Positions 10,869-21,871 of a stretch of DNA of 64,000 nt are shown here, piece after piece. How positions within the stretch are numbered: position 1 is the stretch's first letter; each line of letters opens with the position of its first letter. The translations under genes and the position numbers were made by a program. The stretch is taken from the NCBI GenBank assembly GCA_007713455.1, contig VMRT01000006.1:82487-146486 (forward strand), given 5' to 3'. Under the pieces are notes generated by a model that was given only the letters and a program-made list of their open reading frames with translations, was not told the origin of the DNA and made no database searches. Source of the stretch: Pseudomonas sp. (lineage in GTDB: Bacteria > Pseudomonadota > Gammaproteobacteria > Pseudomonadales > Pseudomonadaceae).

Positions 10869-12746
10869 TCAGCGACCGCGCAGGAACAGCTTGTCCAGTT
10901 CGTCCATGCCGAGCTGCGTCCAGGTCGGACGCCCATGATTGCACTGCCCGCTGCGCTCGGTATGTTCCATATCGCGCAGCAAGGCGTTCATCTCGGGCAC
11001 CGTCAGCCGCCGGTTGGCGCGCACTGCGCCATGACACGCCATGGTCGCCAGCAGCTCGTTCAGATGGGCCTGAATACGGTCACTGGTGCCGTACTCAAGC
11101 AGATCGGCCAACACATCGCGGACCAGCCGGGTCGCTTCGGCCTGCTTGAGCAGCGACGGGATCTGTCGAATCGCCAAGGTTTCCGGCCCCAGTCGTTGCA
11201 GCTCGAAACCCAGCATCTGAAACCATTGCCCGTGCTCTTCGGCGCAGTCGGCTTCACGCTGACTCAGCGCAATCGACTCAGGCACCAGCAATGGCTGCCC
11301 GCGCAAGCCTTCGCTGGCCATGGCGGTTTTCAGTCGCTCATAGGTGATGCGTTCGTGAGCGGCGTGCATGTCAACCAACACCATGCCCTGGGCATTTTCG
11401 GCGAGGATGTAGACGCCCTTGAGCTGCGCCAGCGCATACCCCAGCGGCGGCACGTCATCGTGACTCGCCGGCAGTGCCGCGGGACCGCTTTCGGGCAACG
11501 GCGTGAAGAACTCGCGATAAGCACCCTGAGCTTCGGCGGTATAGCCGGCCGAAGCTGGCCGTGGCGCCTGATAACCGGCCCCTGCGCCGCGCCAGGACGA
11601 CGTATCACCCTGGGGCCGCTCAAGCACGCTAGCCGCCAGACTCATTTCGTTCTGCCCGGCGAACTCGCCAGCGGCCAGTCCGGAAACCTGCGTCATCGGC
11701 GTGACGCTGGCCGGTGCCGCGAGCTGATCTTCCGGCCGCACATCCCCCAGCGCGCGATGCAGCGTGCCGTAAAGGAAGTCATGCACCATGCGGCTGTCGC
11801 GGAAGCGCACTTCATGCTTGGTCGGGTGCACGTTGACGTCCACCACCGCCGGGTCGACATCGAGGAACAGCACGAACGTCGGGTGCCTGCCGTTGAACAG
11901 CACATCGCGATAGGCCTGGCGTACCGCATGGGCCACCAGTTTGTCGCGAACCATGCGCCCGTTGACGTAGAAATACTGCAGATCCGCCTGACTGCGCGAG
12001 AAGGTCGGCAGCCCGACCCAGCCCCACAGTCGCAAGCCGTTACGCTCGATCTCGATGGGCAGCGCCTGCTCGAGGAACGCCGGCCCGCATACCGAAGCGA
12101 CACGACGCGCGCGCGCCGCATCGTCTTCGGCCTGGTGCAGCGCCAGCACGACCTTGCCGTTGTGGCGCAGATGGAAGGCCACGTCGAAACGCGCCAGCGC
12201 CAGGCGCTTGATGACTTCCTGAAGGTGATCGAATTCGGTCTTCTCGGTGCGCAGAAACTTGCGTCGCGCCGGCGTATTGAAGAACAGATCGCGCACCTCC
12301 ACCGAGGTGCCCACCGGATGCGCCGCGGGCTGTACCCGCGCTTCCATTTCACGCCCCTCGGTCTCCACCTGCCAGGCCTCGCTGGCATCGGCGGTGCGTG
12401 AGGTCATGGTCAGACGCGAGACGGAACTGATCGAAGCCAGCGCTTCGCCCCGAAAACCCAGACTCATGACCCGTTCGAGGTCTTCCAGATCACGAATCTT
12501 GCTGGTGGCGTGACGCGCCAGGGCCAGCGGCAGATCGTCCGGCGGAATGCCGCAGCCGTCGTCGCGCACTCGCAGCAGCTTGACCCCGCCCTGCTCGATG
12601 TCCACATCGATGCGTCGCGCGCCCGAATCCAGACTGTTTTCCAGCAGCTCCTTGATCACCGAGGCCGGGCGTTCCACCACCTCGCCGGCGGCAATCTGGT
12701 TCGCCAGCCGCGGACTTAGCAGCTGGATGCGCGGCACCTCGCTCAT
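10869..12746 (-). CDS. mutL: DNA mismatch repair protein MutL
   Basis: 625 aa. It has an N-terminal GHKL ATPase domain (about residues 1-330) with NSLDSGA (Asn-box), DDGCGIP and [10 protein letters not shown] motifs, a variable Pro/Ala-rich linker, and a C-terminal dimerisation domain with [12 protein letters not shown], the metal-binding endonuclease motif usual in Pseudomonas MutL, where no MutH exists. The start overlaps the amiB stop by 4 nt (ATGA), showing operon coupling. Confidence 0.97.
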   Translation of the reverse strand: MSEVPRIQLLSPRLANQIAAGEVVERPASVIKELLENSLDSGARRIDVDIEQGGVKLLRVRDDGCGIPPDDLPLALARHATSKIRDLEDLERVMSLGFRGEALASISSVSRLTMTSRTADASEAWQVETEGREMEARVQPAAHPVGTSVEVRDLFFNTPARRKFLRTEKTEFDHLQEVIKRLALARFDVAFHLRHNGKVVLALHQAEDDAARARRVASVCGPAFLEQALPIEIERNGLRLWGWVGLPTFSRSQADLQYFYVNGRMVRDKLVAHAVRQAYRDVLFNGRHPTFVLFLDVDPAVVDVNVHPTKHEVRFRDSRMVHDFLYGTLHRALGDVRPEDQLAAPASVTPMTQVSGLAAGEFAGQNEMSLAASVLERPQGDTSSWRGAGAGYQAPRPASAGYTAEAQGAYREFFTPLPESGPAALPASHDDVPPLGYALAQLKGVYILAENAQGMVLVDMHAAHERITYERLKTAMASEGLRGQPLLVPESIALSQREADCAEEHGQWFQMLGFELQRLGPETLAIRQIPSLLKQAEATRLVRDVLADLLEYGTSDRIQAHLNELLATMACHGAVRANRRLTVPEMNALLRDMEHTERSGQCNHGRPTWTQLGMDELDKLFLRGR

Positions 12747-14179
12747 GGCTGCGAGGCCAGCGTGGTGGCGGGAATGTTCAGCGTCTGGCCGATCTTGATC
12801 ACATCATTGCGCAGATTGTTGGCGCTGCGCAGGGAAGTCAGGCTTACCTGATAGCGCTGGGCGAGCAATGCCAGGCTCTCGCCGGAACGTACGATGTGCT
12901 CGCGCGGCGCACTGGCGATCTTGCCGGAATCCCGCAACCAGGCCACATAGGTTCCAGGCGGCGGATTCTCATGAAAGAACTGCCTTACGCCACTGTGGAT
13001 CGAGCGCGCCAGCGACTGCTGGTGGCTCGCCGTCTGCAGCTTCTTGGCCTCGGACGGGTTCGAGATGAAGCCGGTCTCCACCAGAATCGACGGGATATCC
13101 GGCGACTTCAGCACCATGAAGCCGGCCTGCTCGACCCGCCGCTTGTGCAGCGGGGTGATGCGCCCCATGTTGCTCAATACCTTCTGCCCGACATTCAGGC
13201 TCGATGACAACGAGGCGGTCATCGACAGATCCAGCAGCACACCTGCAAGCATCTGATCCTTGTCGCCGAGACTGACGTTGCCGGCACCGCCAATCAGGTC
13301 GGAACGGTTCTCGCTGTCGGCCAGCCAGCGCGCGGTTTCCGAGGTGGCGCCGCGGTCGGACAGGGCGAACACTGAGGCACCGTAGGCCGCCGAACGCGGC
13401 GCGGCATCGGCATGAATCGAGACGAACAGATCGGCGCCCTTCTTGCGCGCGATCTCGGTACGTTTGCGCAGCGGGATGAAGTAGTCGCCGGTGCGCACCA
13501 GCTCGGCTCGAAAACCCTTGTCGGCGTTGATCTGCCGTTGCAGTTCCTTGGAAATCTGCAGCACCACGTGTTTCTCGTAGATCTTGCCGGGGCCAATCGC
13601 GCCGGGGTCTTCGCCACCATGACCGGCGTCGATGGCGATCACGATGTCGCGCTTGCTGCTCGCCGTAGCCGGCAGCTTCACCGCTGGCAGGGTCGGGGAA
13701 ACCGGCGCGGCGGGCGTCGCCGGGGTAGCGGTGGCCGGCGGCTGGGTCGCGGCGCGAGCGGCTGTCGCCTGATCGAAGAGGTCTACCACCAGGCGATGAC
13801 CGTATTGTTGATTGGGCGCCAGACTGAAGCTCTTCGGCGCTACCGGCGCATGCAGATCGACGACCACGCGAAGTGTGTCGGCATCGTGCTGGCCGGCGCG
13901 CAGAGAGGCGACCGGCGTGTTCTTCAACGGCAGCTTGTCGAGTTCGGCCTTGAGCGTCGCGCCAGTCACGTCGATGACCAGCCGATCGGGCGCGGTAAGG
14001 GTGAATATCTTGTGCTCGACCGGGCCGGATAGATCGAACACCAGGCGGGTGTTGTCCGGCGCACGCCACAGACGCACGCTCTGCACATCGCTGGCGGCAT
14101 GAAGGTCGGTTGCCATCAGCAACAGCACCAGTCCACCAATCAGGGTGCGAATGCGCATACCCAAACCCATGTTATTCAT
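12743..14179 (-). CDS. amiB: N-acetylmuramoyl-L-alanine amidase AmiB
   Basis: 478 aa. The order is a signal peptide (hydrophobic stretch ending around DLHAAS), an AMIN domain (about residues 35-135), a Pro/Ala/Thr linker, an Amidase_3 zinc domain (about 185-400; [13 protein letters not shown] with the first zinc His, [11 protein letters not shown] near the end) and a C-terminal LysM (about 425-470). It cleaves septal peptidoglycan during daughter-cell separation. The ATG at 14179 overlaps the tsaE stop as ATGA. Met codons 4 and 8 residues further in are possible alternative starts. Confidence 0.95.
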   Translation of the reverse strand: MNNMGLGMRIRTLIGGLVLLLMATDLHAASDVQSVRLWRAPDNTRLVFDLSGPVEHKIFTLTAPDRLVIDVTGATLKAELDKLPLKNTPVASLRAGQHDADTLRVVVDLHAPVAPKSFSLAPNQQYGHRLVVDLFDQATAARAATQPPATATPATPAAPVSPTLPAVKLPATASSKRDIVIAIDAGHGGEDPGAIGPGKIYEKHVVLQISKELQRQINADKGFRAELVRTGDYFIPLRKRTEIARKKGADLFVSIHADAAPRSAAYGASVFALSDRGATSETARWLADSENRSDLIGGAGNVSLGDKDQMLAGVLLDLSMTASLSSSLNVGQKVLSNMGRITPLHKRRVEQAGFMVLKSPDIPSILVETGFISNPSEAKKLQTASHQQSLARSIHSGVRQFFHENPPPGTYVAWLRDSGKIASAPREHIVRSGESLALLAQRYQVSLTSLRSANNLRNDVIKIGQTLNIPATTLASQP

Positions 14180-14646
14180 AGCTCTCCGTCGGTCAGGGCG
14201 ACACACCAGGCTTCGCCCCGCGCGGTGTGGGGCGACAGGCGCAGCGTACGGCCGGCCTCATGCGGTGCAATGGTAATGTCCATGTCGGCCTTTGGCAAAA
14301 TGCCGGCCCCGCGCTCCGGCCATTCGATCAGGCACAGCGCATTGCCTTCGAAATAGTCGCGGATGCCGAGGAACTCCAGTTCTTCAGGATCGACCAGACG
14401 ATACAGGTCGAAGTGGTAAACCTGCACATCGCCCAACTCGTAGGGTTCGACCAATGTGAAGGTCGGACTCTTGACCTTGCCCGCATGACCGAAGCCGCGA
14501 ATCAGGCCGCGCGACAACGTGGTCTTGCCCGCACCCAGGTCGCCATGCAGATAGATGACGCCACGACCGCCGGTCGCCTCGGCGATGCGTGCGCCCAGCG
14601 CGAGCATGGCAGCCTCGTCCGCGGCATACAGATTCACTTCCGGCAT
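14176..14646 (-). CDS. tsaE: TsaE, ATPase of the tRNA t6A37 system
   Basis: 156 aa, the usual size for the YjeE family. The Walker A motif is [15 protein letters not shown], and the family segments [19 protein letters not shown] and IEWPERG are present. With TsaB and TsaD it drives threonylcarbamoyl-adenosine formation on ANN-decoding tRNAs. It overlaps nnr by 13 bp and amiB by 4 bp, giving a tightly packed nnr-tsaE-amiB-mutL operon. Confidence 0.96.
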   Translation of the reverse strand: MPEVNLYAADEAAMLALGARIAEATGGRGVIYLHGDLGAGKTTLSRGLIRGFGHAGKVKSPTFTLVEPYELGDVQVYHFDLYRLVDPEELEFLGIRDYFEGNALCLIEWPERGAGILPKADMDITIAPHEAGRTLRLSPHTARGEAWCVALTDGEL

Positions 14647-16139
14647 GGCGACTGCTCCTCGAGCAACTGACGAATCACGGAAACCAGATCGCTGGCGGCG
14701 AGTCCGCGCCCCTGCTCACCCAAGCGCTCGCCAGCGGAGGCGTGTAACCACGCCCCCAGGCAGGCCGCGTCGAATGGCGTCAGGTCTTGCGCCAGCAACG
14801 CACCGATCACGCCGGCCAACACGTCGCCCAAACCGGCACTGGCCATCGCCGGATGGCCGCGATCACACAGCGCCAGCCGACCATCCGCGGCGGCGATCAG
14901 CGTACCGGCGCCTTTGAGCAGTGCCACGCAGGCGTAGCGATGGGCCAGCGCACGCGCCGCAGCGGGGCGATCAGCCTGGATTTCAGCTACCGAGCACTGC
15001 AGCAGCCGCGCAGCCTCGCCCGGGTGCGGGGTAATCACGCTCGCCGCCGGCAATTCGATGCCGCCAGCCGCCAGCAGGTTCAGCGCATCGGCGTCCCACA
15101 CCTGCGGCAACTCATGTTGCGCCGCCAGCGACAGCAGGCTGCGTCCCCAGGGAGCCTGTCCCAGGCCCGGGCCGACCACCAGCACATCGGCGCGCTCGAC
15201 CAGCGCGGTCAGGCTATAGGTCGACTCGACGCCACTGCACATGATTTCCGGGCGTCGTACCAGCGAAGCGGTGACATGTTCCGGACGAGTCGCCAGCGTC
15301 ACCATGCCCGCGCCGCAGCGCAACGCCGCCTCGGCGCTGAGCACCGCGGCGCCGCCGGTCCCCAGATCGCCGCCAATGACCAGCACCTGACCGAAGCTGC
15401 CCTTGTGCGCCACCGGCGAGCGCGGCGCGACAGGCACCAACGTTGACTGATCCAGGCGTACAGCGTCGCCTGCGACCTGACTGACGATCTGCGGATCGGC
15501 CTGCAGATCATCGAATACCAACGTGCCGACGCGATCCGGGCCGTCCGCGGTGAACAGCCCGAGCTTGAGCCCGATGAAGGTCACACTGAGATCGGCACGC
15601 ACCGCGTGACCCAGCACCCGCCCGCTGTTGGCGCAGAGCCCGGACGGCAGATCGATGGCCAGCACCGGTAGCGCACTGCCATTGATCGCCTCGATCGCTG
15701 CGACATATGGCTCGCGCACGTCACCGGCAATGCCGGTGCCCAGTAGCGCATCCACCAGCACGCCCTGCAACATCGCCTCGGCATGCCAGGGCTCGACGAC
15801 CACACCGCTCGCCCGTGCCTCGGCCAGGGCCTGCGCGGCATCGCCCTGCAAAGCTTGCGGATCGCCCACCGCCAGCACCCGCACCTGCCAGCCGGAGCGC
15901 TGCGCCAGCGCCGCAACGATGTAGCCATCGCCGGCGTTATTGCCACGTCCGGCCAGCACGGTGACCGCCCCGGCATCCGGCCAGCGCCGACGCAGCGCAC
16001 GCCATGCGGCATGAGCGGCACGCTGCATCAATTCGAAACCGGGAGTGCCGGCGGCAATCAGGCGCGCATCGAGTTCGCGCACCTGGGCGGCGGTATACAG
16101 AGCGACGGGCAGGGAATCGGTCATCGGAGCAGGGATCAT
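14634..16139 (-). CDS. nnr: Bifunctional NAD(P)H-hydrate epimerase / ADP-dependent dehydratase
   Basis: 501 aa YjeF-type fusion. The N-terminal epimerase domain (about residues 10-215) carries [11 protein letters not shown], and the C-terminal ribokinase-like dehydratase domain (about 230-490) carries the ATP/ADP motif [17 protein letters not shown] and [11 protein letters not shown]. It repairs hydrated NADH and NADPH. The first Met (16139) or the Met five codons later (16124, [10 protein letters not shown]) may be the true start; no ribosome site decides between them. It is divergent from queG, with about 55 bp between. Confidence 0.95.
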   Translation of the reverse strand: MIPAPMTDSLPVALYTAAQVRELDARLIAAGTPGFELMQRAAHAAWRALRRRWPDAGAVTVLAGRGNNAGDGYIVAALAQRSGWQVRVLAVGDPQALQGDAAQALAEARASGVVVEPWHAEAMLQGVLVDALLGTGIAGDVREPYVAAIEAINGSALPVLAIDLPSGLCANSGRVLGHAVRADLSVTFIGLKLGLFTADGPDRVGTLVFDDLQADPQIVSQVAGDAVRLDQSTLVPVAPRSPVAHKGSFGQVLVIGGDLGTGGAAVLSAEAALRCGAGMVTLATRPEHVTASLVRRPEIMCSGVESTYSLTALVERADVLVVGPGLGQAPWGRSLLSLAAQHELPQVWDADALNLLAAGGIELPAASVITPHPGEAARLLQCSVAEIQADRPAAARALAHRYACVALLKGAGTLIAAADGRLALCDRGHPAMASAGLGDVLAGVIGALLAQDLTPFDAACLGAWLHASAGERLGEQGRGLAASDLVSVIRQLLEEQSPCRK

Positions 16140-16193
16140 CGCGGCGGAATGTCTGGCAGAATTATACGCACCCGCCTGTCATGCCGCTCTCCA

Positions 16194-17267
16194 ATGTCCA
16201 GCCTCTCTCTCGACCCCGCCGCCCTCGCCCAATCCATCAAGGAATGGGGGCGTGAGCTCGGCTTCCAGCAGGTGGGGATCACCGATGTCGACCTCGGCGA
16301 GCACGAAGCGCATCTGAAGGCCTGGCTGGCAGCCGGGTATCAAGGCGAGATGGACTACATGGCCGCCCACGGCAGCAAGCGTTCGCGGCCGGACGAACTG
16401 GTGCCGGGCACGCTCAGGGTGATCTCGCTGCGCATGGACTACCTGCCCGGCGACACACGCATGACGCAGCAGCTCGCAAGTCCGGAGAAGGCCTATGTGT
16501 CACGCTACGCGCTGGGCCGCGATTACCACAAGTTGATCCGCAAACGCATCCAGCAGCTCGCCGAGCGCATTCAGCAGATGGTCGGCCCGTTCGGCTTTCG
16601 CGCATTCGTCGACAGCGCGCCGGTGCTGGAGAAGGCCGCCGGGCAGCAGGCCGGGCTCGGCTGGATCGGCAAGAACACCCTGCTGCTCAACCGCAAGGCC
16701 GGCAGCTGGTTCTTTCTCGGCGAACTGTTCGTCGATATCGCGCTGCCGGTCGACGAACCGACGACTCGCGATCACTGCGGCAGCTGCCACGCCTGCCTGG
16801 ACGTCTGCCCCACCGATGCCTTCGTCGGCGAGCGGCTACTCGATGCGCGACGCTGCATTTCCTATCTCACCATCGAGCTGAAAGGCGCGATCCCCGTCGA
16901 GCTGCGCGACAAGATCGGCAACCGCGTATTCGGATGCGACGATTGCCAGATCGTCTGTCCGTGGAACCGATTCGCCCGCCCCACCGAGCAGAGTGACTTT
17001 CAACCACGCCATAGCCTGGACAACGCCGAGCTGGCGACCCTGTTCCGCTGGACGGAAGAGGAGTTTCTCAGCCGCACCGAGGGTTCGCCGCTACGCCGCG
17101 CCGGTTACCAGCGCTGGCTGCGCAACCTGGCGGTCGGTCTAGGCAACGCGCCGTCAAGCATCCCGGTGCTGGAAGCGCTCCAGGCGCGCCGCGACGACCC
17201 CTCGGAGCTGGTACGCGAGCATGTCGAGTGGGCGCTGGCGCAACATGCCCAGCGCCAGGCCGACTGA
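16194..17267 (+). CDS. queG: Epoxyqueuosine reductase QueG
   Basis: 357 aa. It catalyses the last step of queuosine synthesis, reducing epoxyqueuosine in tRNA with cobalamin and two [4Fe-4S] clusters. The cluster ligands appear as CGSCHACLDVCP and CDDCQIVCP, and the family segment GLGWIGKNTLL is present; a HEAT-like C-terminus follows. The frame is open far upstream on the opposite strand of nnr, but the ATG at 16194 matches the family start. The ribosome site is weak. Confidence 0.95.
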   Translation: MSSLSLDPAALAQSIKEWGRELGFQQVGITDVDLGEHEAHLKAWLAAGYQGEMDYMAAHGSKRSRPDELVPGTLRVISLRMDYLPGDTRMTQQLASPEKAYVSRYALGRDYHKLIRKRIQQLAERIQQMVGPFGFRAFVDSAPVLEKAAGQQAGLGWIGKNTLLLNRKAGSWFFLGELFVDIALPVDEPTTRDHCGSCHACLDVCPTDAFVGERLLDARRCISYLTIELKGAIPVELRDKIGNRVFGCDDCQIVCPWNRFARPTEQSDFQPRHSLDNAELATLFRWTEEEFLSRTEGSPLRRAGYQRWLRNLAVGLGNAPSSIPVLEALQARRDDPSELVREHVEWALAQHAQRQAD

Positions 17268-17288
17268 CTCGCCAGCCCTGAGGCCGCA

Positions 17289-19136
17289 TCAGGCCTGAGG
17301 GGGTGCCTGTACCGGATCGCTGGCTGGAGCCGCGCTGAGCTCACGCAGCTCATCGGCATCCAGCGTCTCCTGCTGCAGCAAACGACGCGCGCAGCGCTCA
17401 AGCAGTGCATGCCGCTCCTCGAGCAGCCCCAGGCTGCGCTGGAATGCAGACTGCACCAGCTCCTGCACTTCCTCGTCGATCGCCGTGGCGGTGCTCTCGG
17501 CATAATCATGTTGCGGCTTGAGGCCGAGCATCGCCTCGTTGCCAAGGAACGAGTTCGGCTCACGCTCCAGCGCCAGATGCCCGAGACGCTTGGACATGCC
17601 GTAACGGGTGACCATGGCCCGGGCAATGTCGGTGACCTTGGCCAGATCGTCCGCGGCGCCAGTGGACAGATGGGCGAACACCAGCCATTCCGCCGCGCGC
17701 CCGCCGAGCAGTACGGCCATCTTGTTTTCCAGCTCCTCGCGGGTCATCAGGAAGCGGTCCTCGATGGGCCGCTGGATGGTGTAGCCCAGTGCGCCCATGC
17801 CGCGCGGGATGATCGACACCTTGTGCACCGGATCGACCCCCGGTAGAGCCATGGCCACCAGGGCATGGCCCATCTCGTGATAGGCGACGATCTCCCGTTC
17901 GCGCGGGTTGAGCAGGCGATTGCGTTTCTCCAGCCCGGCGATGATGCGTTCGATGGCGGCGGTAAAGTCTTCCATGGCCACCGCTTCGGCATTGCGCCGG
18001 GTCGCCAGCAGCGTTGCCTCGTTGACCAGGTTGGCCAGATCGGCACCAGTAAAGCCCGGCGTTAGCGCGGCGATGGCCTGCGGATCGACATCGATGCCCA
18101 GCCGCGATTTCTTCAGGTGCACGTTGAGAATCTGCACCCGCCCGATCTTGTCCGGCCGATCGACCAGCACCTGACGGTCGAAACGGCCGGCGCGCAGCAA
18201 CGCCGGGTCGAGGATCTCCGGGCGGTTGGTGGCGGCCAGCAAGACCAGTCCGCTAGAGGTATCGAAACCGTCCATCTCCACCAAGAGCTGGTTGAGCGTC
18301 TGCTCCTTCTCGTCATGTCCGCCGGACAGCGGGCCGGCGCCGCGGGCGCGCCCAAGGGCATCCAGTTCGTCGATGAAGATGATCGCCGGCGCCTGGGCCC
18401 GCGCCTGTTCGAACAGATCGCGCACCCGCGCCGCACCGACGCCGACGAACATCTCGACGAATTCGGAGCCGGAAATGGAGAAGAACGGCACCTTCGCCTC
18501 GCCGGCCACGGCCCGCGCCAGCAGCGTCTTGCCGGTGCCGGGCGGGCCGACCAGCAGTACGCCCTTGGGCATGCGTCCACCGAGGCGGCCGTAGGTCTGC
18601 GGGTCACGGAGGAATACGATGATTTCCTTGAGCTCGTCCTTGGCCTCGTCGACCCCCGCCACATCGGCGAAGCTCACCTTCATGTCGGTCTCGACGTAAA
18701 CCCGCGCCTTGCTCTTGCCGATCTGCATCATGCCGCCGCCACCCAGGCCGCTGCCGATGCGCTTGAGCAGGAACAGCCAGACGCCGAAGAAGAGCATGGC
18801 CGGGACGATCCACGACAGCAGGTCACGCACCAGCGTGCTTTCCACCTTGCCGGTGTAGCGCACCGGATACTGCTGCAGATGCTCGGCCAGCTGCGGCTCG
18901 ACGCGGTTGCTGATGAAACGTCGCTGACCGCTGGCCAAGGGCTCCTTCAGCAAGCCCTCGATGCGCCGCTCGGTGATCGCCAGCTCTTCGACGCGGCCCT
19001 CCTTGAGGTGCTGCTCGAACTCGCTGTAGGGGATGGTCGCCACCTCCTGCTGGATCGACAGCAGGTACTGCAGGCCGAGGAACACCAGAATGGCGATCAT
19101 CCAGTAATTCATGTGGAACTGAGTTCGGTCTTTCAC
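17289..19136 (-). CDS. FtsH-family membrane AAA+ zinc protease (second copy, FtsH2-like)
   Basis: 615 aa. It has two membrane segments (about residues 9-28 and 110-130) around a periplasmic FtsH-ext domain, then an AAA module with GPPGTGKT, pore loop FVGVGA, Walker [12 protein letters not shown] and SRH arginines ([10 protein letters not shown]), then an M41 protease with zinc motif HEMGH. I take GTG at 19136 as the start because AAGGAG lies 7 nt upstream; ATG at 19112 is the alternative. The housekeeping FtsH of pseudomonads lies beside folP/glmM, so this is probably a paralogue, like the extra FtsH reported on transmissible loci. It shares its strand with the lipoprotein, ubiX and mpl genes. 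Confidence 0.9.
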   Translation of the reverse strand: MKDRTQFHMNYWMIAILVFLGLQYLLSIQQEVATIPYSEFEQHLKEGRVEELAITERRIEGLLKEPLASGQRRFISNRVEPQLAEHLQQYPVRYTGKVESTLVRDLLSWIVPAMLFFGVWLFLLKRIGSGLGGGGMMQIGKSKARVYVETDMKVSFADVAGVDEAKDELKEIIVFLRDPQTYGRLGGRMPKGVLLVGPPGTGKTLLARAVAGEAKVPFFSISGSEFVEMFVGVGAARVRDLFEQARAQAPAIIFIDELDALGRARGAGPLSGGHDEKEQTLNQLLVEMDGFDTSSGLVLLAATNRPEILDPALLRAGRFDRQVLVDRPDKIGRVQILNVHLKKSRLGIDVDPQAIAALTPGFTGADLANLVNEATLLATRRNAEAVAMEDFTAAIERIIAGLEKRNRLLNPREREIVAYHEMGHALVAMALPGVDPVHKVSIIPRGMGALGYTIQRPIEDRFLMTREELENKMAVLLGGRAAEWLVFAHLSTGAADDLAKVTDIARAMVTRYGMSKRLGHLALEREPNSFLGNEAMLGLKPQHDYAESTATAIDEEVQELVQSAFQRSLGLLEERHALLERCARRLLQQETLDADELRELSAAPASDPVQAPPQA

Positions 19137-19224
19137 ACCTGTTCTCCTTGTGCCGCAGACCGGGAAATTATGCCTGCTGCACGGGAGGCCAGCCTGAACC
19201 CAGATCAGTAATAAAGCGCGCCGC

Positions 19225-19515
19225 TCAAAGACCGCCGCGCACGCCGAGGCCGACACCCAGCTCCGCCGCCACGGCGAAGGGCAACAGCAGCGTATCCACC
19301 AGGGCGCTGGCGGGCAGATCCAGCGCGGGATATTTCGGCGGCATGGCACCGAAACGGTCCATCGGGCAGCAACCGCCGTTGAGGCTGTACCAGTCCAGGC
19401 GTGTGCCGGAATAGATGATCGGTGCGCCGGGCTTGGCGGCATCCAGCGTGCGCACGCTGGCGCAGCCGCCGAGCTGGCTCAGCGTCGCCAGGAGTAGCAG
19501 CGCTCGGCCGATCAT
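19225..19515 (-). CDS. Small YceK/YidQ-type lipoprotein
   Basis: 96 aa. The N-terminus is a lipoprotein signal with lipobox LGGC (Cys about residue 17). The rest resembles the YceK/YidQ (DUF1375) family: a [14 protein letters not shown] segment and then a hydrophobic segment [19 protein letters not shown]. It starts 1 bp after the ubiX stop, so translation is probably coupled. The function is unknown; outer-membrane association is inferred from the lipobox. Confidence 0.75.
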   Translation of the reverse strand: MIGRALLLLATLSQLGGCASVRTLDAAKPGAPIIYSGTRLDWYSLNGGCCPMDRFGAMPPKYPALDLPASALVDTLLLPFAVAAELGVGLGVRGGL

Positions 19516-19516
19516 C

Positions 19517-20146
19517 TCAGTCGTCACTGACGATATGGTGCTCGCCCCAGCGCGGCAGCATGTCCTGCGGGATGTTGAGCAGATTGAGGATGCGCGCAAC
19601 CACGAAGTCGACCAGATCATCGATGGTCTGCGGCTGGTGATAGAAGCCCGGCGAGGCCGGCAGGATGGTCACCCCGAGGTTGGATAGCTTGAGCATGTTC
19701 TCAAGGTGAATGCTCGAATAAGGGGCCTCACGCGGTACCAGGATCAACTGGCGACGTTCCTTGAGCGCGACGTCGGCGGCACGCTCGATCAGGTTGTTGC
19801 AGGCGCCGGCGGCAATCGCCGACAGCGTGCCGGTCGAGCATGGCACCACCACCATCGCGGTCGGTGCGCCGGAGCCGGAGGCCGGTGGCGCCATCCAGTC
19901 CTCCTTGGCGAACACGCGGATCTGCCCGGCGGCGGCACCGGTGTATTCCGAGAGGAACGCCTGCATGGCCTGCGGCTTGGCCGGCAGCACCACGTCGGTC
20001 TCGGTGGCCATCACCAGCTGCGCGGCCTTGGAGATCAGGAAGTGCACCTCGCGGTCCTCCTGGATCAGGCAATCGAGCAGGCGCAGGCCGTACTGCGCGC
20101 CGGATGCGCCGGTCATGGCCAAGGTGATGCGTTCCGGTCCGTTCAT
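19517..20146 (-). CDS. ubiX: Flavin prenyltransferase UbiX
   Basis: 209 aa. It attaches a dimethylallyl group to FMN to make prenylated FMN, the cofactor of the UbiD decarboxylase in ubiquinone synthesis. Visible motifs are [14 protein letters not shown] (flavin-binding start), [13 protein letters not shown] and [16 protein letters not shown]. It lies beside mpl, as in P. aeruginosa. Confidence 0.96.
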   Translation of the reverse strand: MNGPERITLAMTGASGAQYGLRLLDCLIQEDREVHFLISKAAQLVMATETDVVLPAKPQAMQAFLSEYTGAAAGQIRVFAKEDWMAPPASGSGAPTAMVVVPCSTGTLSAIAAGACNNLIERAADVALKERRQLILVPREAPYSSIHLENMLKLSNLGVTILPASPGFYHQPQTIDDLVDFVVARILNLLNIPQDMLPRWGEHHIVSDD

Positions 20147-20235
20147 ACATTTGTTCCCTTGTAGCCGCTTGGTCGTGTTCGGGCGGGCTGAAGCGGAACG
20201 CCGCCCGGCCCACCCTACTTGCTGATGCGATCCGC

Positions 20236-20309
20236 GTGGAAATGCCTTCGGCGATTTCCACCCTACCCACGGTCATCGTAGGGTGGAAAACCGCGAAGCG
20301 TTTTCCACC
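20236..20309. repeat. Pair of REP-like palindromes in opposite orientation
   Basis: The first unit (20236-20266) is a palindrome GTGGAAAT...ATTTCCAC with tail CCCTAC. The second (20278-20309) begins GTAGGGTGGAAAAC and closes with GTTTTCCACC. The two units face each other with their CCCTAC/GTAGGG tails inward, a BIME-like arrangement, in the ubiX-mpl spacer. A similar unit occurs at 48094 and a half unit near 27778. Confidence 0.75.
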
Positions 20310-20317
20310 TTGAGCAA

Positions 20318-21667
20318 TCAGCTCAACGCCTCAGCCAATTTGCCGTGCAACCCACCAAAACCGCCATTGCTCATCACCACCACCTGGGTGCCCGGCACGG
20401 CGTCAGCTTTGACCTTGGCGATGATCGCCTCCAGCGAATCGCACACGGTGGTCGGCACCGGCGAGCCGGCGACGGTTGCGGCCAGATCCCAGCCAAGATT
20501 GGCGGGTGCGTACCAGATCGCCTGGTTGGCCAGCGCCACGGATTCAGCCAGGCCCTCGCGATGCGCGCCGAGCTTCATGGAGTTGGAACGCGGTTCGACC
20601 ACCGCGATGATCGGCGTATCACCGACGCGCTTGCGCAGGCCGTCGAGGGTGGTGGCGATGGCGGTCGGATGGTGAGCGAAGTCGTCGTAGATGGTCACGC
20701 CGTTGACCTCCGCGACCTTTTCCATGCGTCGCTTGACGCTCAGGAACTCGCTCAGCGCCTCGGCGCCCTGCTTCGGCAGCACACCCACATGCCGCGCCGC
20801 GGCGAGCGTCGCCAACGCGTTGTTGACGTTGTGCTGGCCGGTCAGTTCCCATTCCACTACGCCCTGTACGACGCCCTCGAAGATCACCTCGAAGCGCGAA
20901 CCGTCGGCACTCAGGAGATTCGCCTGCCATTGCCCGCCGTCTCCGGTCGTCTGCACCGGCGTCCAGCAGCCCATGCCGATGACGCGCTTGAGCGCACCTT
21001 CCGACTCGGGATGGATGATCAGTCCCTCGCCCGGCACCGTGCGAACCAGATGATGAAACTGCCGCTCGATAGCGGCGAGATCCGGAAAGATGTCCGCGTG
21101 ATCGAATTCCAGGTTGTTGAGGATCGCGGTGCGCGGGCGGTAGTGGACGAACTTGCTGCGCTTGTCGAAGAAAGCACTATCGTATTCGTCGGCCTCGACC
21201 ACGAAGAACGGAGTACCACCGAGCCGTGCGGAGATACCGAAGTTCTGCGGCACGCCACCGATAAGAAAGCCCGGGCTCATGCCGGCATGTTCCAGAACCC
21301 AGGCCAACATGCTACTGGTGGTGGTCTTGCCATGGGTTCCGGCCGCCGCCAGCACCCAGCGCCCCTGCAGCACGTGGTCGGCCAGCCACTGCGGGCCGGA
21401 GACATAGGGCAGGCCCTTGTTCAGCACGTATTCCACCGCCGGGTTGCCGCGACTGAGGGCATTGCCGATCACCACCAGATCCGGCGCCGGCTCGAGCTGG
21501 CTCGGCTCGTAGCCCTGGGTCAGCTCGATGCCCTGGGCTTCGAGCTGGGTGCTCATCGGTGGATAGACGTTGGCGTCGGAGCCGGTGACGCGATGCCCGA
21601 GTTCCTTGGCCAGCACCGCGAGCGAACCCATGAAGGTGCCGCAGATGCCGAGAATGTGGATATGCAT
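20318..21667 (-). CDS. mpl: UDP-MurNAc:L-Ala-gamma-D-Glu-meso-DAP ligase Mpl
   Basis: 449 aa Mur-ligase. It reattaches recycled murein tripeptide to UDP-MurNAc. The order is an N-terminal nucleotide-binding domain (GICGTFMGSLA), a central ATPase with AAGTHGKTTT, a VVEADEYDSAFFDKRSKF segment typical of Mpl, and a C-terminal domain with the DDFAHHPTAI motif. The start at 21667 (MHIHILGICGT) follows the family; the longer frame upstream is unlikely. Confidence 0.96.
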   Translation of the reverse strand: MHIHILGICGTFMGSLAVLAKELGHRVTGSDANVYPPMSTQLEAQGIELTQGYEPSQLEPAPDLVVIGNALSRGNPAVEYVLNKGLPYVSGPQWLADHVLQGRWVLAAAGTHGKTTTSSMLAWVLEHAGMSPGFLIGGVPQNFGISARLGGTPFFVVEADEYDSAFFDKRSKFVHYRPRTAILNNLEFDHADIFPDLAAIERQFHHLVRTVPGEGLIIHPESEGALKRVIGMGCWTPVQTTGDGGQWQANLLSADGSRFEVIFEGVVQGVVEWELTGQHNVNNALATLAAARHVGVLPKQGAEALSEFLSVKRRMEKVAEVNGVTIYDDFAHHPTAIATTLDGLRKRVGDTPIIAVVEPRSNSMKLGAHREGLAESVALANQAIWYAPANLGWDLAATVAGSPVPTTVCDSLEAIIAKVKADAVPGTQVVVMSNGGFGGLHGKLAEALS

Positions 21668-21871
21668 GGATGCCCTCAAAAGCGGTGAGACCCACTGAAA
21701 AACTGCGGCGCAGGTTAGCACAGCAGGTCCCGCCAGCCGACCAGGCGCCGTTAGTCGGACGCAGAGCCGAAACACGACCGACTAGTCACCTTCTTGAGCC
21801 AGATCATTTCGCCCTCAGGTCGAGATGCGATGCTGCGAAAACCTCATTCTAGACAATCGCAGGCATTCACC

